From contig JAVJSI010000004.1 of NCBI GenBank assembly GCA_040219515.1, positions 124,001 to 188,000 of the forward strand: a stretch of 64,000 nt of DNA, written 5' to 3'. The notes under the pieces are model-generated. The model was not told where the DNA came from, did not search any database, and was given only the letters and a program-made list of their open reading frames with translations. How positions within the stretch are numbered: position 1 is the first letter of the stretch; each line of letters starts with the position of its first letter. Both the position numbers and the translations under genes were made by a program. This DNA comes from Acidimicrobiales bacterium. GTDB taxonomy: Bacteria; Actinomycetota; Acidimicrobiia; Acidimicrobiales; Aldehydirespiratoraceae. Shown here in pieces: positions 37,695 through 46,294 of the stretch.

Positions 37695-39523
37695 ACCAGA
37701 GCGACCCGGACTCGACAGCGCCCGCGCTGTTCGAACTCGACGAGTTCGAACCGCCAGCGCCCGAGACGGAAACACACGCTGCCACGACCCGCCCCGAGGG
37801 GCGGGTCGTGCGCGTGCTCCCCGATGTGGTGGCCATCGACCGCGAGTTCGACTATCTCGTGCCGTCGGCATGGGGGAGCGACGGGCGAAACGACCGACTT
37901 GCCTTGGGGTCCATGGTCCGCATCGATCTCGCCGGCCGGCGGGTCGCCGCCTGGGTCATGGCGTTGGACGTCGAACCGATCGACGGCGTGCGCTACTCCG
38001 AACTCCAGAAACTCAGCGGCATCGGACCCGATGAGGAACTCATCGACCTGGCGGGCTGGGCGGCGTGGCGATGGGCCGGTCGCCGCGTACCGTTCCTTCG
38101 CGCCGCCTCGCCGCCGCGCATGGTCGCCGGGGTCCCGACGCGGGGTCACCCGATCTCGCCGGTGCCGGCCGGCCCCGGCGACGTGTTCGACGACGCCTTC
38201 GACCACGAGGTCTCGGTGGTAAGAACCCCGCCGGCCGACGACGGTGTGTCACTCGCGTTGGCCGCGTGTCGACGAGGCGACGCCCTCTTGATCCTGGCGG
38301 ACATGAGTCGCGCCCGGCGGATGGCGATCGCGCTGCGGCGGGCCGGCGTCACCGTGGCGCTGGGCCCCGACGAGTGGGCCGCCGCCGCAGCCGGGGCGAC
38401 GGTGGTGGGGACCCGCTCGGCCGCGTGGTTGCCGATGCCCGACCTCGCCGCCGTGGTGGTGTTCGACGAGCACGAGGAAACGCTGCAGGAAGAGCGGACG
38501 CCGACCTGGCACGCCCGCGACGTGGCCATCGAGCGGGCCAGGCGACGCGGGGTGCCGACCGTGCTGTGCTCGCCGACACCGTCGCTCGAGGCGCTGCGCT
38601 CCGGCCGTCTCCTGCGACCGAACCGCACGGCCGAGCGCGAGGGCTGGCCGGTGGTCGACGTCCTCGACCGTCGCGACGACGACCCGGTCAAGGCGGGTCC
38701 CTTCGCTCCCCGGCTCGGCGACCGCGTGCGCGACGGTCGCGTGATCTGCGTGCTCAACCGGAAGGGTCGCTCACGACTCCTGGCGTGTGCCGCCTGCGGC
38801 GAGATCGTGCGATCCGAGGACGGCACCGAGCCCATGGTGCTGATGGAGGATCGACTGGAGACGGCCGACGGCACCGAGCATCGCCCGGTGGTGTGCGCCA
38901 ACTGCGGGAGCACGTCACTGAAGAACCTGCGGGCCGGTGTCACCCGGGCCCGGGAGGAACTCGAGGCGCTCGTGGGGGAGTCGGTCGACGAGATCACCGC
39001 GGCTGACGACGACCCACCGACCAGTCGAGTGGTGATCGGCACCGAAGCGGTGTTGCACCGGGTGGATCGGGCCGCGGTGGTCGTCTTCCTGGACCTCGAC
39101 CAGGAACTGCTCGCGCCCCGGCAGCGGGCGGCAGAGCAGGCGCTCGCTCTGCTCGCCCGGGCCGCCCGGCTGCTCGGACCCCGCAGCGATGGCGGCCGGC
39201 TTGTCCTCCAGACCCGTCAGCCCGATCACGAGGTCGTTCGGGCTGCGGTGCGGGCCGACCCCTCGGTGGTCGCCGTTGCGGAGCGCGATCGCCGCCAGGA
39301 TCTCGGCACGCCACCGTATGGCGCGCAGGTGCTGGTGACCGGGGCCGGCGGCGCCGAGTTCATGGCCGCATTCGGCACGCCCGAGGGTGTGCGGGTGCGC
39401 GGCCCGATCGACGACCGATGGCTCCTGCGGGCCGACACCCACGCGCCGCTCCTCGATGCGCTGGCTCGCACGCCGCGCCCGTCGGCCCGGCTGCGGGTCG
39501 AGGTCGATCCGCTGCGAGTATGA
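37643..39523 (+). CDS. priA: Probable PriA (primosomal protein N'), helicase motifs degenerate
   Basis: Replication-restart protein homologue, 626 residues from this GTG. The 3'-DNA-binding domain begins [20 protein letters not shown]. The Walker A motif is absent; the region reads [41 protein letters not shown] is a remnant of DEEH. Only two CxxC pairs of the zinc region remain ([16 protein letters not shown]), and the arginine-finger motif is lost ([11 protein letters not shown]). Helicase-dead PriA is typical of actinobacteria. The start is uncertain: the GTG lies 52 nt inside metK, a CTG at 37691 would give a CTGA overlap, and GTG 37808 would remove an N-terminal extension like those of other actinobacterial PriA. 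Confidence 0.85.
   Translation: MGTDEPGRRTEVGARALNQSDPDSTAPALFELDEFEPPAPETETHAATTRPEGRVVRVLPDVVAIDREFDYLVPSAWGSDGRNDRLALGSMVRIDLAGRRVAAWVMALDVEPIDGVRYSELQKLSGIGPDEELIDLAGWAAWRWAGRRVPFLRAASPPRMVAGVPTRGHPISPVPAGPGDVFDDAFDHEVSVVRTPPADDGVSLALAACRRGDALLILADMSRARRMAIALRRAGVTVALGPDEWAAAAAGATVVGTRSAAWLPMPDLAAVVVFDEHEETLQEERTPTWHARDVAIERARRRGVPTVLCSPTPSLEALRSGRLLRPNRTAEREGWPVVDVLDRRDDDPVKAGPFAPRLGDRVRDGRVICVLNRKGRSRLLACAACGEIVRSEDGTEPMVLMEDRLETADGTEHRPVVCANCGSTSLKNLRAGVTRAREELEALVGESVDEITAADDDPPTSRVVIGTEAVLHRVDRAAVVVFLDLDQELLAPRQRAAEQALALLARAARLLGPRSDGGRLVLQTRQPDHEVVRAAVRADPSVVAVAERDRRQDLGTPPYGAQVLVTGAGGAEFMAAFGTPEGVRVRGPIDDRWLLRADTHAPLLDALARTPRPSARLRVEVDPLRV
37729..37751 (+). repeat. Perfect inverted repeat, 10-bp arms, after metK
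   Basis: GTTCGAACTC, a 3-base centre GAC, then GAGTTCGAAC. It begins 34 nt after the metK stop, inside the 5' part of the priA frame. As RNA it would be a stable hairpin. There is no T-run. The inner GAAC/GTTC spacing of 7 does not fit a LexA box. Confidence 0.7.
37783..37810 (+). repeat. Perfect inverted repeat, 13-bp GC-rich arms
   Basis: CACGACCCGCCCC, a 2-base centre GA, then GGGGCGGGTCGTG. It is the strongest perfect palindrome I noticed in the window. It ends exactly at a GTG (37808) that is in the priA frame, so a hairpin would bury that codon. It could be a terminator-like or processing element after metK, a translational control of priA, or a protein-binding site. Confidence 0.75.
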
Positions 39524-39527
39524 CGGC

Positions 39528-40079
39528 ATGCGTCGGCCCTGGATCGTGCTCGTCCTGATCGTGTGTGCGGTGGTCGGCGGTGTGCTGATCATCACCGCCG
39601 ACGAGTCCGAGGCGCCCGTCGATCTCGAGGCGTTCACCACCGAGGAGGGTCTCGTCACCGAGATTCCGAGCGGTTGGGTGGTCTCCGAGGAGTTCCCGTT
39701 CGACTTCGCGCCCCCGGACGAGGGCAAGTCGTTCAACCAATGGACCGTGGCTCGGGCCTGTCCGAGTGAGGGCTGCGCCGAGCGGTCCCTCGACGAGTGG
39801 CTCGGTATCGCGTCGGAGTTGCCGATGTTCACGGCGATCGAGGATGCCGACGAGGACGGCCTCATCGGCGTCGAGGGCGAGACGGGCGCCGACGTGCGCA
39901 TCGTTCGAGCCCAGACCGAGAGCGCCGGTCGGCTCGTCTTGGTGGCGGCCTTCACGGACGGTGCCGAGGACTTCGTGGCCTGTGGGGCGCGCCTCGGGAT
40001 CGCTGCCGACGAGCGCCTGCTCGACGCCATCGTCGACGTCTGTCGGAGCACCGAGCGGGCCGACTCGTCGGCCGAGTAG
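39528..40079 (+). CDS. Membrane-anchored or secreted hypothetical protein
   Basis: Not recognised. The 183-residue product starts with a signal-anchor (RRPWIVLVLIVCAVVGGVLI); the Val before Cys makes a lipobox unlikely. The mature part is acidic, with four cysteines (RACPSEGCAER, VACGARLG, VDVCRSTE) that could form disulfides outside the cell. It begins 4 nt after priA, so it is probably cotranscribed. The frame IPSGWVVSEEFPFDF resembles small extracytoplasmic proteins but I cannot name a family. Confidence 0.7.
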   Translation: MRRPWIVLVLIVCAVVGGVLIITADESEAPVDLEAFTTEEGLVTEIPSGWVVSEEFPFDFAPPDEGKSFNQWTVARACPSEGCAERSLDEWLGIASELPMFTAIEDADEDGLIGVEGETGADVRIVRAQTESAGRLVLVAAFTDGAEDFVACGARLGIAADERLLDAIVDVCRSTERADSSAE

Positions 40080-40101
40080 CAGCCTCGGATCCCGGGCGTC
40101 G

Positions 40102-40620
40102 CTAGGCCCAGCTGCGGCGGCGGGCTTCGTAGATCGCGATGGCGGTTGCCGCCGCGACGTTGAGTGAGCCGACCTTGCCGAGCTGGGGGATGAACGCCGT
40201 CTGGTCACAGACCGCGAGGGTGGCCGGGGTGACTCCCCGGTCCTCGTGGCCGATCACGAGCGCCACGTCGCCGTCGAGGTCGGCGGCGGGCAGCGGTACG
40301 GCGTCGGAGGTGAGTTCGATGGCCACGACCCGGTAGCCGGCGGCCTTGGCTGCGGCGACGGCGGTGGGGCCGTCGTCGACCACGTCCCAGGTGAGATACC
40401 GCTGGGTGCCCAGCGCGGTCTTGTTGACCTTGTCGTGGTTCGGCGCAGTGCCGGCCGCGATCCACAGATGGTCCACGCGTTCCGCCGCTGCGGTGCGGAC
40501 GACTGAGCCGACGTTGAACGGGTTCTGCACACCGTCGAGAACCAGGGCGAGCCGGCCTTCGGTCCGTCGCCGCCATTCCCGGTGCAGTCGCTTCATGCCG
40601 GTGCCGTCGAGTTGGGCCAT
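40102..40620 (-). CDS. TrmH/SpoU-family tRNA or rRNA 2'-O-methyltransferase
   Basis: SPOUT methyltransferase of 172 residues. All three family motifs are present: VQNPFNVGSVVRTAAAERV (motif 1), VALVIGHEDRGVTPATL (motif 2) and IPQLGKVGSLNVAAATAIAI (motif 3). Length and motifs suggest a TrmH-like tRNA Gm18-type enzyme, but the target is not certain. The ATG overlaps the stop of the gene before it (ATGA), so the two methyltransferase genes form an operon. Confidence 0.88.
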   Translation of the reverse strand: MAQLDGTGMKRLHREWRRRTEGRLALVLDGVQNPFNVGSVVRTAAAERVDHLWIAAGTAPNHDKVNKTALGTQRYLTWDVVDDGPTAVAAAKAAGYRVVAIELTSDAVPLPAADLDGDVALVIGHEDRGVTPATLAVCDQTAFIPQLGKVGSLNVAAATAIAIYEARRRSWA

Positions 40621-41246
40621 CACGCAGTCTTCCCGGATTCGTTGTCGCCGCGTCGCACCTCGAGGATCCGGTACCCGGCGCGGCTCGACAGTCGTGAGGT
40701 CGGGAATCCCTGCTCGCCGAGCCAGTTGGCGAGGGAGTCGCTGCCGAGGTGCTTCTGGACGACGAGATGCGCCGCGCCGTCGGGTGTCAGCCGGGGGAGC
40801 CATCGGAGCAGTAACTGGTGGAGCGCCTTTTTTCCCACGCGAATCGGCGGGTTGGACAGGATGCGATCGAACGCGAGATCGCTCGGCACCTCGTCGGGTA
40901 CGCCGACGTGCACGCGGTCGCCGAGACCCGTCGCGTCGGCATTCGCCGCGGTCAGCGCCCTCGCTCGACGGTTCACGTCGATGCCCCACACGGTTGCGCG
41001 GGGAGCGCGGTGGCCGGCGACACAGGTGATCGGACCCCAGCCGCAGCCGATGTCGAGGATCGAACGGGCGTCGTCGAGGGCCGGGGCCTCGAGCAACAAC
41101 AGCTTCGTGCCGGCGTCGAGTCTGCCGGCCGAGAACACCCCACGGTCGGCGGTCAGGGTGAGGGTCATGTCGGGCAGCGTGACGGTGACCGGATGGGGCG
41201 ACGACGGCGTGTCGGGATCGTCGTCGAAGTAGTGACCGTCGCTCAC
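40620..41246 (-). CDS. Class I SAM methyltransferase, RsmC-like
   Basis: The 208-residue protein resembles the C-terminal half of RsmC (16S rRNA G1207 methyltransferase). RSILDIGCGWGPITCVAGH is the SAM loop, DRILSNPPIRVGKKALHQLL the NPPF/Y-type catalytic motif, and GAAHLVVQKHLGSDSL the last motif. Single-domain forms are common in actinobacteria. The GTG is 7 nt from a -10 box that overlaps the one for def on the other strand. Confidence 0.87.
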   Translation of the reverse strand: MSDGHYFDDDPDTPSSPHPVTVTLPDMTLTLTADRGVFSAGRLDAGTKLLLLEAPALDDARSILDIGCGWGPITCVAGHRAPRATVWGIDVNRRARALTAANADATGLGDRVHVGVPDEVPSDLAFDRILSNPPIRVGKKALHQLLLRWLPRLTPDGAAHLVVQKHLGSDSLANWLGEQGFPTSRLSSRAGYRILEVRRGDNESGKTA

Positions 41247-41253
41247 CGGGTCG

Positions 41254-41263
41254 ACGGTAACCT
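41254..41263. promoter_or_regulatory. Overlapping head-to-head -10 boxes for the RsmC-like gene and def
   Basis: On the plus strand TAACCT (41258-41263) ends 6 nt before the def ATG. On the minus strand TACCGT (41259-41254) ends 7 nt before the GTG of the RsmC-like gene. The two hexamers share a TA, all inside a 23-nt intergenic gap. Confidence 0.55.
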
Positions 41264-41269
41264 GAACGC

Positions 41270-41803
41270 ATGTCCGGCTACGACATCCGCATCATCGGCG
41301 ACCCTGTCCTGCGGCAGACGGCGCAGGAGATCACCGACATCGACGGGTCGTTGGTGCGGCTGGTCGACGACATGCTCGACACGATGTACGAGGCGCCCGG
41401 TATCGGTTTGGCCGCGCCTCAGGTCGGCGTCCAGAAGCGCTTGTTCGTGTGGGACGTGGGCGAAGGCCCCGAGGCCATCGTCAATCCCCGGATCGTGGAG
41501 AGCGACGGCGAATGGGTCTTCGAGGAAGGCTGCCTGTCGGTGCCGGGGCTCTCGTGGGAGATCGTCCGGCCCAAGGTGGTCCACATCGTCGGGCGTGACC
41601 TCGACGGCAACGAAGTCTCGTTCGAGGCCGACGAGATCGAAGCGCGGCTCTTCCAGCACGAGCTCGACCATCTCGACGGCACGCTGCTCATCGAGCGGCT
41701 CGACGACGACATCCGCAAGGAGGCGCTGAAGACCATTCGCGACCTCCAGCTGCGGGCCGCCGAGAAGCCCCGTACCTCAGGCGGCGGGCTGACGCTCCCG
41801 TGA
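41270..41803 (+). CDS. def: Peptide deformylase
   Basis: Removes the formyl group from nascent proteins. It is 177 residues. The three motifs are complete: GIGLAAPQVG, EGCLSVPG (metal Cys) and QHELDHLDG (two metal His and catalytic Glu). Followed by fmt with a 4-nt overlap, so the formylating and deformylating enzymes are coupled. Confidence 0.96.
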   Translation: MSGYDIRIIGDPVLRQTAQEITDIDGSLVRLVDDMLDTMYEAPGIGLAAPQVGVQKRLFVWDVGEGPEAIVNPRIVESDGEWVFEEGCLSVPGLSWEIVRPKVVHIVGRDLDGNEVSFEADEIEARLFQHELDHLDGTLLIERLDDDIRKEALKTIRDLQLRAAEKPRTSGGGLTLP

Positions 41804-42681
41804 CGATCCCGCCCCCGGCGGAGATCCGACGCGTCGCCTATCTCGGCACTCCTGATCTCGCCGTGCGGCCGTTGACGGCGTTGGTGGAAGCCGGCTACGA
41901 GGTCCCGATCGTGATCAGCCGGCCCGACACCCGCCGGGGAAGGGGTGGCGCCCACCAGCCGTCCCCGGTGAAGGCTGCGGCCCAGGGGCTCGGCCTCCGC
42001 GTCACCGACCGGCTCACCGACCTGGCCGACGTCGACGTCGACCTGGGTGTCGTCGTCGCCTATGGACGGATCATCCCTGCGGCGGTGCTCGACGAGCTGG
42101 CCATGGTGAACCTCCACTTCTCGCTGTTGCCGCGCTGGCGCGGCGCCGCGCCGGTCGAGCGCGCGATCCTGGCCGGCGACCCGATCACCGGCGTGTGCCT
42201 CATGGCGGTCGAGGAAGGGCTCGACACCGGTGGCGTCTATCGCCGCGACGAAGTCGAGATCGACGGCGACGAGACCCTCGACGAGCTGCGCGGCCGGCTC
42301 GTGGCGATCGGTGTGGCCCAGCTGCTCGACGGTCTGGCCAACGGACTCGGCGAGCCACTTCCACAGGTCGGCGAGCCCGTACACGCGGCGAAGATCAGTG
42401 CCGATGAACGACGGATCGACTGGCACGCGCCCGCGATCGACGTGCATCGGCGGGTGCGCACCGGGGGTGCGTGGACGACCTTTCGGGGCAAACGCCTGAA
42501 GATCCACCGCACGTCGCTCACCGACGGGAACGGCGATGTCGGGTCGATCGACGGTGTACGGGTCTTCGCCGGCGAGGGTGCGGTCGACCTGGTCGAGGTG
42601 CAGCCCGAGGGAAAGGGCCGCCAGGCCGCCGCTGCGTGGCGCAACGGGGCGCAGCCGACCGCCGACGATCGCCTCCTCTGA
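41800..42681 (+). CDS. fmt: Methionyl-tRNA formyltransferase
   Basis: Formylates initiator Met-tRNA. It is 293 residues. VAYLGTPDLAVRPLTALVEA begins the domain, RGRGGAHQPSPVKAAA follows, and NLHFSLLPRWRGAAPVERA holds the active-site His and the folate site (Asn is in NLH). The C-terminal OB domain is short. GTG start overlapping def, and one base shared with rsmB. Confidence 0.94.
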   Translation: MTIPPPAEIRRVAYLGTPDLAVRPLTALVEAGYEVPIVISRPDTRRGRGGAHQPSPVKAAAQGLGLRVTDRLTDLADVDVDLGVVVAYGRIIPAAVLDELAMVNLHFSLLPRWRGAAPVERAILAGDPITGVCLMAVEEGLDTGGVYRRDEVEIDGDETLDELRGRLVAIGVAQLLDGLANGLGEPLPQVGEPVHAAKISADERRIDWHAPAIDVHRRVRTGGAWTTFRGKRLKIHRTSLTDGNGDVGSIDGVRVFAGEGAVDLVEVQPEGKGRQAAAAWRNGAQPTADDRLL

Positions 42682-43829
42682 TGGCCGATTCACCGGCGTC
42701 GAGCGACGCGCGCAGAGTGGCGATCGACGCCATCGTCCGCATCGACGAGGACGGGGCCTACGCCAACGTGGTCCTCCCGGGAATCCTGGCCGACACCGAT
42801 CTCGAACCGCGCGATCGTGGCTTCGTCACCGAGCTCGTCTACGGCTCGACGCGGCGAAAGCGGGCGCTCGATCATGTGGTCGACCGTTTCCTGGTGCAGG
42901 ACCCGCCCCCGGCCGCCCGGGCCGCGTTGCGCATCGGGGCCCACCAGCTGATCGAGATGGGCACGCCGCCCCATGCCGCCGTGTCGGCCACGGTGTCGGC
43001 CGCGCCGAAGCGGTTCAGGGGCATGGTCAATGCGGTGCTGCGAAAGGTGGCCACTGCGCAGACCGAGGGCATCGAATACCCGTCGCTCGCCGTGGCGCTG
43101 AGCTATCCCGACTGGATGGTCGCGCGGCTCTCCGACGAGCTCGGCGCCGACGCGGCCGAGGCCGCCCTGCGGACCATGAACGATCCTGCGACGGTGCAGC
43201 GTCGCGACGACGGCTACGTGCAGGACGAGAGTTCGCAGCGAGTGGCCGCCCTCGTACCGTCGGGTGCCGGTCAACTCGTGCTCGACATGTGCGCCGCACC
43301 GGGTGGCAAGGCCACCGAGATCGCCGGTCGGGGCGCCACCGTGGTGGCCGCCGACCTGCAGCGCCACCGTGTCGGGCTGATCGCGTCCAACGTGGACCGG
43401 CTCGAACTCGACGGGGTCGCGGTGCTCCAGGCGGACGGCACGTCACCGCCCTTCGCGCCGGCGTCGTTCGACGCGGTGCTGGTCGATGCGCCTTGCTCGG
43501 GGTTGGGCGCCCTCCGCCGTCGTCCCGATGCCCGCTGGCGGATCACGCCCGCCGACATCGAGTCGCTCGGCGCGCTCCAGACCCGGCTCCTCGAAGAGGC
43601 TGCGCCGCTGGTGAAGCCCGGAGGAGCGTTGGTCTACAGCGTGTGCACCCTCACGAAGGCCGAGTCCGTCGATGTCGTCGGCCGCGCCCACGAGACGCTC
43701 GGTGATCTCGGCTTCGACGGTGTCGGGGGCGAGGGCGACGGATGGCGTTCCTTCGGCCCGGGGGTGGAGATCCTCGAACCGGGCCCGCAACACGACGGAA
43801 TGTGTCGCGCTCTCTTCCGGCGCGGCTGA
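42681..43829 (+). CDS. rsmB: 16S rRNA m5C methyltransferase RsmB, internally shortened
   Basis: Methylates C967 of 16S rRNA in E. coli. Here it is 382 residues against about 430 usually. A NusB-like N-terminal domain (about 1-140) is followed by the Rossmann domain: LDMCAAPGGKATEIA, VDAPCSGLGALRRRPDARW (Cys272) and YSVCTLTKAES (Cys322), so both catalytic cysteines are present. Between residues 168 and 182 (NDPATVQRRDDGYVQDESS) about 45 residues of the usual RVN-containing RNA-binding segment are missing. The flanks align well, so it looks like a clean lineage deletion. Confidence 0.9.
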   Translation: MADSPASSDARRVAIDAIVRIDEDGAYANVVLPGILADTDLEPRDRGFVTELVYGSTRRKRALDHVVDRFLVQDPPPAARAALRIGAHQLIEMGTPPHAAVSATVSAAPKRFRGMVNAVLRKVATAQTEGIEYPSLAVALSYPDWMVARLSDELGADAAEAALRTMNDPATVQRRDDGYVQDESSQRVAALVPSGAGQLVLDMCAAPGGKATEIAGRGATVVAADLQRHRVGLIASNVDRLELDGVAVLQADGTSPPFAPASFDAVLVDAPCSGLGALRRRPDARWRITPADIESLGALQTRLLEEAAPLVKPGGALVYSVCTLTKAESVDVVGRAHETLGDLGFDGVGGEGDGWRSFGPGVEILEPGPQHDGMCRALFRRG

Positions 43830-43839
43830 GGCGAATGGG

Positions 43840-43845
43840 TAGGGT
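43840..43845 (+). promoter_or_regulatory. -10 box TAGGGT for the MoaB-type gene
   Basis: TAGGGT ends 6 nt before the ATG, right after rsmB. Confidence 0.55.
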
Positions 43846-43851
43846 CGCACC

Positions 43852-44364
43852 ATGAACCACGGACACGAGGCCGACGACGCCACGCCGCTCCACGTCAAGA
43901 TCCTCACGGTCTCCGACGGTGTCGTGCACGGCACCCGCGAGGACCGGTCCGGTGCCATTCTCGACGACCACATGAGTGCCACGGGGTGGACGGTCGTGGA
44001 CCGCCGGGTGACCGAAGACGGCGAGCTGCCGGTGGCCGGTGCGCTCCGGGCGATGGCCCAGGGATTCCACGGGCTGATCATCACCACCGGCGGCACCGGG
44101 TTCGGTCCGCGCGACCGCACGCCGGAAGGCACCCGCGCGGTGATCGATCGCGAGGCGCCGGGCCTCGCCGAGGCGATGCGGCTCGTCAGCCCGCTCGGCC
44201 GGTTGAGCCGGGCCGTGGCGGGCACCGTCGGCACCGCACTCGTCGTGAACACCCCCGGATCCTCGAAGGGATGCGTGGAGACGATCGACGCAGTGATCGA
44301 CGTGTTGCCCCATGCGGTGCGACTCCTGGTCGACAATGCCGATCCCCATCCCGCGGGACCGTGA
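43852..44364 (+). CDS. MogA/MoaB-family molybdenum cofactor protein
   Basis: Family that adenylylates molybdopterin before metal insertion. The product is 170 residues. ILTVSDGVVHGTREDRSG begins the fold, LIITTGGTGFGPRDRTPEGT is the diagnostic glycine motif with its Asp, and VNTPGSSKGCVETIDAVIDV the second. No other moa, moe or mob gene is near, so the partner genes must lie elsewhere. One base is shared with ribD, implying one transcript. Confidence 0.9.
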   Translation: MNHGHEADDATPLHVKILTVSDGVVHGTREDRSGAILDDHMSATGWTVVDRRVTEDGELPVAGALRAMAQGFHGLIITTGGTGFGPRDRTPEGTRAVIDREAPGLAEAMRLVSPLGRLSRAVAGTVGTALVVNTPGSSKGCVETIDAVIDVLPHAVRLLVDNADPHPAGP

Positions 44365-45407
44365 TGGACGACGTCTCTCCGGTGCTCGATCGCGACCGCA
44401 TGCTGCGGGCCGTCGACGTCGCCAGCCGGGCCCGCCACCGAACGTCGCCCAATCCGTGGGTCGGCGTCACCCTCGTCCAGACCGACGGCAGCGTCACCTG
44501 GGGAGCCACGGAACCGGCCGGGGGCAACCACGCCGAGATCGAGGCGTTGGCCGCAGCCGAGGTCACCGAGGGTGCCACCGTCTACACCACCCTCGAGCCC
44601 TGCAATCACCACGGCCGCACCGGCCCCTGCACCGAGGCGCTGATCGAAGCCGGCATCGCCCGGGTCGTGATCGGCGTGACGGACCCCGATCCGCACGTCG
44701 CCGGCGCGGGTATCGAACGCCTGCGGGCGGCCGGCATTCGCGTCGACGTCGGCGTGGCGGCCGAGGAGGTCGAGCGCCAACTGCGGCCCTATCTCCATCA
44801 CCGGCGCACCGGCCGGCCCTGGGTCGTGCTGAAGCTGGCCGCGAGCATCGACGGGCGCGTCGCTGCGCCCGATGGGTCCTCACAGTGGATCACCGGTCCC
44901 GAGGCCCGCGCCGACGCCCATCGACTCCGAGCCGAGAGCGACGCCATCCTCGTGGGCGCAGGCACCGTGCGGGCCGACGACCCCGCGCTGACCGTGCGGG
45001 ACTGGCCGCCGCCCGAACTCCGGATCGATCCGGCGGGGGTCCGTGATCCGCGCCGAGTGGTGCTCGGTGCGGCCCCGGCCGATGCCCGAGTGCATCCGTG
45101 CCTCGAGTTCGACGGCGAGGTCCCCGACCTGCTCGATCAGCTCGGTGCCGATGAGGTGGTCCAGCTGATGGTCGAAGGCGGCCCGCGGGTGGCTCACACG
45201 TTTCACCATCAGGGCCTGGTGGACGAGTACGTGATCTATCTGGCGCCGGTGCTCTTCGCCGGCGGGGATGCGGCGGGACTGTTCGCCGGTGCGGGCGCCG
45301 TCTCGATCGACTCGGTCTGGCGGGGCCGGTTCGACGAGGTGGTCACGCTCGGTGCCGACCTCCGGGTCACCCTCCTGGCCCACGGCGGCGAATCCGCCGA
45401 GGGATAG
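44364..45407 (+). CDS. ribD: Bifunctional pyrimidine deaminase/reductase RibD
   Basis: Second and third steps of riboflavin synthesis. It is 347 residues. The deaminase zinc site is complete: GGNHAEIEAL and LEPCNHHGRTGPCTEALIEA. The reductase domain follows from about residue 145 (WVVLKLAASIDGRVAAPDGS, SDAILVGAGTVRADDPALTV, VQLMVEGGPRVAHTF). Other rib genes are absent here, unlike the usual ribD-E-BA-H cluster. The stop codon lies inside the hisG -10 box. Confidence 0.94.
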   Translation: MDDVSPVLDRDRMLRAVDVASRARHRTSPNPWVGVTLVQTDGSVTWGATEPAGGNHAEIEALAAAEVTEGATVYTTLEPCNHHGRTGPCTEALIEAGIARVVIGVTDPDPHVAGAGIERLRAAGIRVDVGVAAEEVERQLRPYLHHRRTGRPWVVLKLAASIDGRVAAPDGSSQWITGPEARADAHRLRAESDAILVGAGTVRADDPALTVRDWPPPELRIDPAGVRDPRRVVLGAAPADARVHPCLEFDGEVPDLLDQLGADEVVQLMVEGGPRVAHTFHHQGLVDEYVIYLAPVLFAGGDAAGLFAGAGAVSIDSVWRGRFDEVVTLGADLRVTLLAHGGESAEG

Positions 45408-45410
45408 CCT
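45405..45410 (+). promoter_or_regulatory. -10 box TAGCCT for hisG, made from the ribD stop codon
   Basis: The TAG stop of ribD starts TAGCCT, which ends 8 nt before the hisG ATG. Confidence 0.5.
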
Positions 45411-45418
45411 TCACGCCC

Positions 45419-46294
45419 ATGCTGAAGCTGGTTCTCCCCAAGGGGTCGCTCGAGAAGGCCACGTTGGATCTCTTCGAGGCGGCCGACCTTCCCGTCGAGC
45501 GCTCGTCCTCGGTGGCCTACAAGGCCACGATCGACGATCCTCGCATCGAATCGGTGCGGATCCTTCGACCGCAGGAGATCCCCACCTATGTCGCCGACGG
45601 TTTGTTCGACGTGGGCATCACCGGTCGTGACTGGATCGAGGAGACCAGCAGTCGGGTCGAGACGCTCGGCGAGCTGAAGTATTCGAAGGCCACGTCGAAG
45701 CCGGTGCGCATCGTGATGGCGGTGGCGGGCGACTCCCCGTGGCAGTCCGTGGCGGACCTGCCCGCCGGGGTCAAGGTGTCCACCGAGTACCCCGAGATCA
45801 CCCGGCGGTTCCTGGCCGACGCCGGGGTCGACGCCGATGTCCGCCTCAGCTACGGCGCCACCGAGGCGAAGGTGCCCGACATCGTCGACGTCGTGGTCGA
45901 CATCACCGAGACCGGGCGGGCACTGCACGCGGCCGGTCTGCGCATCATCGACACACTCGTCACCAGCTACACCGAACTGATCGCGAACCCGGAGTCGTTC
46001 GCCGACCCCGACAAGGCCCACGCAATGGGCCAGATCCACACACTGCTCCAGGGCGTGCTCGACGCCCGGGGGAAGGTGCTCGTGAAGATGAACGTGCCGG
46101 TGGGCTCGCTCGACGCGGTCATCGAACTGCTCCCGTCGATGAAGGCCCCAACCGTCAACGAGCTCTTCCGCGGTGCGGGCTATGCGATCGAGACCGTCGT
46201 TCCGAAGAACGAGATCAACATCCTCATCCCTGCGCTGCGAGACGGCGGGGCCACCGACATCGTGGAGTTGCCGATCGCCAAGATCGTGCCATGA
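45419..46294 (+). CDS. hisG: ATP phosphoribosyltransferase, long form
   Basis: First and feedback-regulated step of histidine synthesis. It is 291 residues, the HisG-long type with a C-terminal ACT-like domain (about 215-291), which needs no HisZ. LKLVLPKGSLEKATLDLFEA begins it, FDVGITGRDWIEE binds the substrate, and DIVDVVVDITETGRALHAAG is the PRPP loop. No other his gene is adjacent except distant hisS. It overlaps the next gene by ATGA. Confidence 0.95.
   Translation: MLKLVLPKGSLEKATLDLFEAADLPVERSSSVAYKATIDDPRIESVRILRPQEIPTYVADGLFDVGITGRDWIEETSSRVETLGELKYSKATSKPVRIVMAVAGDSPWQSVADLPAGVKVSTEYPEITRRFLADAGVDADVRLSYGATEAKVPDIVDVVVDITETGRALHAAGLRIIDTLVTSYTELIANPESFADPDKAHAMGQIHTLLQGVLDARGKVLVKMNVPVGSLDAVIELLPSMKAPTVNELFRGAGYAIETVVPKNEINILIPALRDGGATDIVELPIAKIVP

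Noticed and set aside
37729-37751. LexA/SOS box reading of the first metK/priA repeat
   Set aside because: GAAC and GTTC are 7 bases apart; the actinobacterial box needs 4.
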